NCBI GenBank assembly: GCA_011051475.1
Contig: DRLE01000264.1
Coordinates: 1-8,253, forward strand
From: Gammaproteobacteria bacterium
GTDB taxonomy: Bacteria > Pseudomonadota > Gammaproteobacteria > SZUA-229
DNA length: 8,253 nt
Reading direction: 5' to 3'
Made by a program: the position numbers and the translations under genes. Positions 5,423 to 8,253 of this stretch are shown here, piece after piece. Numbering within the stretch: position 1 is the first letter of the stretch; the number at the start of each line of letters is the position of its first letter. Under the pieces are notes generated by a model, which saw only the letters and a program-made list of their open reading frames with translations, did not search any database and was not told the DNA's origin.

Positions 5423-5905
5423 CTATTCCTCGATAAGAACTTCACTGCCGACCTCGACCTGCCGGAACAGGTCAACCACGTCCTGGTTGCGCATTCGGAT
5501 ACAACCGATGGAACTGGGCGTGCCGATCTTGTCTTCATGGTTGGTGCCGTGAATATAGATATAGCGCTGGTAGGTATCGACATAGCCGCCCTGGTTGCGC
5601 CCGGGCTCCATGCCTTCCAGCCAGAGAATACGGCTCATAATCACATCATCGGGCAGATCGACACCGCGCTCGATGCACTCTTCCAGGCTGCCATGCGGGA
5701 TGCGACCGATAAAAACCTCGTTCACCGGCATGGCGCCACCGAGCTTGTCGCGAATACGATGCAGGCCCAGCGGCGTCTGTTCGCTGCCATTGCGATTGCC
5801 GGTGCCGTATTTTGATGTCGACACCGGATACTGTGCCAGCTGTTCGCCGTTTTCATCGTACAGGTAGAGCTGCTGCTCACCGACTTTTATCTTTACCGAG
5901 TTCAT
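5423..5905 (-). CDS. L,D-transpeptidase (YkuD) domain protein without signal peptide
   Basis: This 160-residue protein is almost entirely a YkuD catalytic domain, the fold that forms 3-3 peptidoglycan cross-links or attaches proteins to peptidoglycan. The signature is IHGT (118-121, H119) followed by SSIGCIRM (131-138), giving catalytic C135 and supporting R137. TPLGLHRI (44-51) is the usual substrate-side strand. It begins MNSVKIKVGEQQLYLY, directly in the first strand of the domain. A TAG stop lies two codons upstream of the ATG in frame, so no hidden signal peptide or membrane anchor can be added. It would therefore stay in the cytoplasm unless exported otherwise, which is at odds with acting on the cell wall. 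I recall similar short, leaderless family members in gammaproteobacteria. It is upstream of metZ (54-base gap) and divergent from the membrane-protein pair. Confidence 0.88.
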   Translation of the reverse strand: MNSVKIKVGEQQLYLYDENGEQLAQYPVSTSKYGTGNRNGSEQTPLGLHRIRDKLGGAMPVNEVFIGRIPHGSLEECIERGVDLPDDVIMSRILWLEGMEPGRNQGGYVDTYQRYIYIHGTNHEDKIGTPSSIGCIRMRNQDVVDLFRQVEVGSEVLIEE

Positions 5906-5911
5906 TGGCTA

Positions 5912-5939
5912 AGTATCACACAGCTGCCGACAGAATCAA
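5912..5939 (-). promoter_or_regulatory. Candidate promoter of the L,D-transpeptidase gene
   Basis: On the - strand TTGATT (5939-5934) and GATACT (5917-5912) are 16 bases apart. The -10 is extended by TGT just upstream. Each hexamer matches consensus in four of six positions. The -10 ends six bases before the ATG at 5905, so transcription would start at or next to the start codon. There is no Shine-Dalgarno sequence. Confidence 0.45.
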
Positions 5940-5954
5940 TAGCCTGTACAGTGG

Positions 5955-5983
5955 TTTCTCACGGAATAAAGCTGGGTTACAAT
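5955..5983 (+). promoter_or_regulatory. Candidate promoter of the membrane-protein pair
   Basis: TACAAT at 5978-5983 matches the sigma-70 -10 in five of six positions and lies in an AT-rich run. The corresponding -35 position (5955-5960, TTTCTC) is poor. If used, transcription starts near 5990, after the early GTG at 5951 and before the ATG at 6026, which supports the later start for the gene downstream. Confidence 0.35.
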
Positions 5984-6025
5984 AAAAAACCGCTTCCCGG
6001 GACCCTGACCCATGAACACTGGCCA

Positions 6026-6703
6026 ATGAACACTATCGACAAGGATTCAGACAACAACGATTTCAGCATTGCGCATACCGAGGACAATGCAGCATTTGTG
6101 CAGCCGGAAACAACTGCCGCAAGAACAGAAGAAAAAACCGGGCCGGCGTTTTTTACCGTCTCTGAAAACAAGCTGCTGAACATGTACGTACTCAGCTTCG
6201 GCCTGTATGGCATTTACTGGTTCTACCAAAACTGGAAACTGCAGCAGCGCTTTATGGATAAAAAGATATACCCGGTATGGCGCAGCCTCTTTGCCATTAT
6301 TTTTATCTATCCGTTGTTCAGGCGCATCCAGGCACACGCCGGTGACATTGCCCGGCAGGAGGGCTTCAATCCCGGCTTTCTTGCCGGCCTGTATATCGCC
6401 ACCTTCGTGCTGGATACCCTGGCAGACATGATCAATACCAATACCACCCTGTTGCAGGGTGTTTCAAACGCCATGCTGACGGTGTTTTCGCTGGCCATGT
6501 TTTTTATCAGCGCCTACCCGCTGATGAAGGCGCAGGCGGTTATCAATCGCATCAACGGTGATATACTGGGCTTTCAGAATAACAGCTACAGCCTGTCAAG
6601 CTATCTTGTTATCGCATTCGGCCTGTTTGTCTGGATGATGTTCGCCCTGGGCTTTCTGGCAGAATCACTGGGATTTATGAATGGAGAATACTATGAATAT
6701 TGA
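6026..6703 (+). CDS. Multi-pass membrane protein of unknown function
   Basis: The 225-residue protein has a soluble, acidic and polar N-terminus (about 1-45), then several hydrophobic stretches: LLNMYVLSFGLYGIYWFY (50-67), LFAIIFIYPLF (88-98), a segment at about 118-134, one at about 148-165 and one at about 190-212. The run FFTVSENKL...GLYGIYWFYQNWKLQQRF...IYPVWRSLFAIIF resembles a family of gammaproteobacterial hypothetical membrane proteins I have seen, with YWFYxNW and P-x-x-R-x-x-F as fixed points, but I know no function for it. The frame is open from a GTG at 5951. I choose the ATG at 6026 because a -10-like TACAAT lies between the two and the extra 25 residues look like non-coding DNA. 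The ribosome site is weak. It overlaps the next gene by 11 bases, which suggests translational coupling. Confidence 0.7.
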   Translation: MNTIDKDSDNNDFSIAHTEDNAAFVQPETTAARTEEKTGPAFFTVSENKLLNMYVLSFGLYGIYWFYQNWKLQQRFMDKKIYPVWRSLFAIIFIYPLFRRIQAHAGDIARQEGFNPGFLAGLYIATFVLDTLADMINTNTTLLQGVSNAMLTVFSLAMFFISAYPLMKAQAVINRINGDILGFQNNSYSLSSYLVIAFGLFVWMMFALGFLAESLGFMNGEYYEY

Positions 6704-6965
6704 CCTGAATGACACTGCCATTATCCAGGTTATCCTGGATCGCTTTGAAAAATATCGCCTGCCAAGAATCATGGAAATCAAGGAAAAAACCGATAACGGC
6801 GAGACACTCAACGAGTTTGAGATAGCGTTTCTCAGTGAAGCGATTCATGATGCACGCTCACTGCTGCCGGTAATGGACCGTCACCCGGAATATGAACCGC
6901 TGCTCTCACGGGTCATTCATTATTACAAGGCAGTCTGTGACCAGGCGGTGGCGAACGCTGAATAG
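6693..6965 (+). CDS. Small soluble conserved hypothetical protein
   Basis: The 90-residue protein has no signal peptide or membrane segment and looks all-helical. It has charged helices around VILDRFEKYRLPRIMEIKEK (17-36), a short turn NGETLNEFE and helices from about 50 to the end, including the motif MDRHPEYEPLLSRVIHYYK. This RLPR...DRHPEY pattern resembles uncharacterised proteins in other gammaproteobacteria, from memory only. The start at 6693 is chosen over the ATG at 6681 because TGGAG at 6682-6686 is a well-spaced Shine-Dalgarno sequence for it. The ribosome site and start lie inside the end of the membrane-protein gene (TGA at 6701-6703), so the two are probably translated in a coupled way and may act together. 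The stop is 35 bases from the stop of the convergent SIMPL gene. Confidence 0.75.
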   Translation: MNIDLNDTAIIQVILDRFEKYRLPRIMEIKEKTDNGETLNEFEIAFLSEAIHDARSLLPVMDRHPEYEPLLSRVIHYYKAVCDQAVANAE

Positions 6966-7000
6966 CCCTGTACAGATCCCCCTGCACCGATCCCGGGGTC

Positions 7001-7687
7001 TTATTCCAGTTCAATCGTACCGCTGACCCTGACGCTCAGGGTATTTTCACCTGCCTTGAGCACGGGCGCCACGTCGGCCTGAGCGGCCATGACACGCATA
7101 TTCTGCTGCAGGCGCACAACCGGCGCGTCAGGGCCAGAAATACGCATACTGACAATACGGTAACCGTCTGCCTTCAGGCCACTGGCAATCTGACCGGCAC
7201 GCTGCCTGAATGTCGCCAGTGCCTCATCGATCAGTGACTTGCTCACCTGAGCGGTTTTCTCCCTGGATACACTAAAGGCAATGCCTGAAAGCCTGAGTTC
7301 TTTCTGTAATTTGCCGATAAGTTCGCTCATCAGCGCCATGTCTTTCGAGCGCAGCTGGATTGACTGCTGCACCCGCCAGCCGACAAGCTTCTGCTTGTTG
7401 TACACCGGTGATGTGGAATAGCTGCGGGTCGACACCTGGATGCTGCCGTGTTGTTCGAGCATGGCAATCGCCTGATTAATGCTTTTATTGACCCGCTTGC
7501 TCAGCACCTGCGCATCCGAGCCCTCCTCCTGTGCGAAAAGTGATGCAACCATTACATCATTTTCAACATCCCGGGATACGCTGATATCAAAACTGATCTG
7601 GTTATAGTTTTTAACGGAATCATCGGCAAGCACATTGCCGGCCATTAACAGGGACAGGAGAAACAAAGGTAGCTGGATCAGACGCAT
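7001..7687 (-). CDS. Secreted SIMPL-domain (DUF541) protein
   Basis: The 228-residue protein has a signal peptide (MRLIQLPLFLLSLLMAGNVLA, likely cut after residue 21) and should be periplasmic or outer-membrane associated. The rest fits one SIMPL/DUF541 domain: NQISFDISVSRDVENDVMVA near the N-terminus, a central STRSYSTSPVYNKQK...GWRVQQSIQLRSKD region (106-136), and a closing NTLSVRVSGTIELE strand. The middle YxxxPVY and GWR-x-Q-S motifs are typical for the family. The biochemical role of these proteins is not clear; members have been linked to oxidative stress and envelope integrity. The ATG at 7687 has a good Shine-Dalgarno sequence (GTGGAG seven bases ahead). It lies downstream of purF on the same strand, but hairpins in the 78-base gap suggest a separate transcript. 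Confidence 0.85.
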   Translation of the reverse strand: MRLIQLPLFLLSLLMAGNVLADDSVKNYNQISFDISVSRDVENDVMVASLFAQEEGSDAQVLSKRVNKSINQAIAMLEQHGSIQVSTRSYSTSPVYNKQKLVGWRVQQSIQLRSKDMALMSELIGKLQKELRLSGIAFSVSREKTAQVSKSLIDEALATFRQRAGQIASGLKADGYRIVSMRISGPDAPVVRLQQNMRVMAAQADVAPVLKAGENTLSVRVSGTIELE

Positions 7688-7706
7688 AGTGAGGCTCCAC
7701 TTTCAG

Positions 7707-7733
7707 GAAAAGTTACCTGCCCTTTAGGGCAGG
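7707..7733 (-). terminator. Probable intrinsic terminator downstream of purF
   Basis: CCTGCCC (7716-7722) and GGGCAGG (7727-7733) form a perfect 7-bp GC-rich stem with a 4-base loop. On the - strand it is followed by TAACTTTTCC, a short U-tract. It sits 33 bases after the purF stop and before the SIMPL gene. The T-run is short and interrupted, so termination may be incomplete. Confidence 0.55.
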
Positions 7734-7746
7734 CAATGTTGATAGA

Positions 7747-7762
7747 CAGGCAGGACGCCTGC
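7747..7762 (-). other. Small hairpin directly after the purF stop
   Basis: GCAGG-CGT-CCTGC (stem 5, loop 3) or, alternatively, CAGGC-GTCCT-GCCTG (stem 5, loop 5) can form on the - strand four to five bases after the purF TAA. There is no T-run behind it. It may assist the larger hairpin at 7716-7733 or protect the mRNA 3' end. Confidence 0.35.
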
Positions 7763-7765
7763 AAG

Positions 7766-8253
7766 TTACAGACTGCTGGCAACTTTTTTGTTGTTTTCCT
7801 GCTTGGCCGCGTCATTGCGCCTGTCAGCCAGTCGCTGGAAATAATCATCATCAACATCGCCGGTGACATAAATGCCGTCAAAACAGGAACAGTCGAACTG
7901 TTTGATCGCGGGGTTACCACGCTGCACCGCTTTCACCAGGTCTTCAAGATCCTGATAAACCAGCCAGTCGGCGCCGATGATTTCGGTAATTTCCTCGACC
8001 GTGCGGTTGTGTGCGACAAATTCTTCATGCGAAGCCATATCGATGCCGTACACATTCGGGTAGCGTACCGGTGGCGCTGCCGAAGCCATATAGACCTTTT
8101 TCGCGCCGGCTTCCCGGGCCATCTGTACGATCTGCTTGGAGGTGGTACCGCGGACGATGGAGTCATCGACCAGCAGGACATTCTTGCCGGCGAACTCCAG
8201 TTCGATGGGGTTCAGCTTCTGGCGCACGGACTTTTTACGCTCCTGCTGACCCG
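7766..8253 (-). CDS. purF: Amidophosphoribosyltransferase, C-terminal part (5' end outside the window)
   Basis: The enzyme makes 5-phosphoribosylamine from PRPP and glutamine, the first committed step of purine synthesis. About 162 C-terminal residues are visible and the frame is open to the right edge. An in-frame GTG at 8227 is internal, since GQQERKKSVRQKLNP reads straight through it as in other PurF proteins. The type I phosphoribosyltransferase PRPP loop is NVLLVDDSIVRGTTS, followed by REAGAKKVYMASAAPPVRYPNVYG and YGIDMAS, all characteristic of PurF. Conserved CSCFDGIYVTGDVD is near the end. The N-terminal glutaminase domain is outside the window. The gene is followed by hairpins and then the SIMPL gene, with metZ about 2.4 kb further on the same strand. 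Confidence 0.97.
   Translation of the reverse strand, partial: GQQERKKSVRQKLNPIELEFAGKNVLLVDDSIVRGTTSKQIVQMAREAGAKKVYMASAAPPVRYPNVYGIDMASHEEFVAHNRTVEEITEIIGADWLVYQDLEDLVKAVQRGNPAIKQFDCSCFDGIYVTGDVDDDYFQRLADRRNDAAKQENNKKVASSL

Noticed and set aside
5276..5815. Open frame of 179 codons on the + strand across the metZ start and the L,D-transpeptidase gene
   Set aside because: It spans two well-supported genes antisense and resembles no known family.
6975..7000. Possible bidirectional terminator (GATCCCC with GGGGTC) between the convergent small-protein and SIMPL genes
   Set aside because: The stem has a bulge and a 13-base loop, and there is no T-run on either side. It is too weak to call.

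Overview
The window looks like chromosomal housekeeping DNA from a gammaproteobacterium. The supporting signs are a bacterial-type ProS followed by an SLT-domain lytic transglycosylase (a neighbour pair I know from Pseudomonas), PurF and MetZ on the same strand (the order cvpA-purF-metZ is familiar in gammaproteobacteria), and typical gammaproteobacterial hypothetical genes. No phage, transposase, CRISPR or RNA gene is visible. I cannot name the genus.

Layout. Bases 1-2770 read on the + strand: the 3' end of proS, a 240-base gap filled by a nested inverted-repeat element (604-817), a secreted lytic transglycosylase (843-1427), a Crp/Fnr-family regulator 10 bases further on (1438-2100), a palindromic site, and two small related DUF2892 membrane proteins (2190-2390 and 2537-2770). 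Bases 2783-5905 read on the - strand. In order of transcription they are an L,D-transpeptidase (5905-5423), metZ (5368-4175), a second nested inverted-repeat element (4167-4001) and a MOFRL-type glycerate 2-kinase (3988-2783). Bases 6026-6965 hold an overlapping + strand pair, a multi-pass membrane protein and a 90-residue soluble protein. From 7687 to the right edge the - strand returns with a secreted SIMPL-domain protein and the 3' part of purF, separated by hairpins that probably end the purF transcript.

How the genes fit together. proS, metZ and purF serve translation, methionine synthesis and purine synthesis. The transglycosylase and the L,D-transpeptidase-fold protein both point to peptidoglycan. 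The Crp/Fnr protein may control the DUF2892 pair through a GTGAC-TAT-GTCAC palindrome between them.

The most unusual content is non-coding. Two composite elements share nearly identical 28-29 bp outer arms built from 10-bp units (GCNNATNAAC), but enclose different inner inverted repeats. Each begins just after a stop codon and ends just before the start codon of the next gene in the same direction, so automatic gene calling would extend both downstream genes into the repeat. Both downstream genes, and also the L,D-transpeptidase gene, have a -10-like hexamer exactly six bases before the ATG and no Shine-Dalgarno sequence, which raises the possibility of leaderless transcripts. No complete novel system, such as a defence cassette, is visible.
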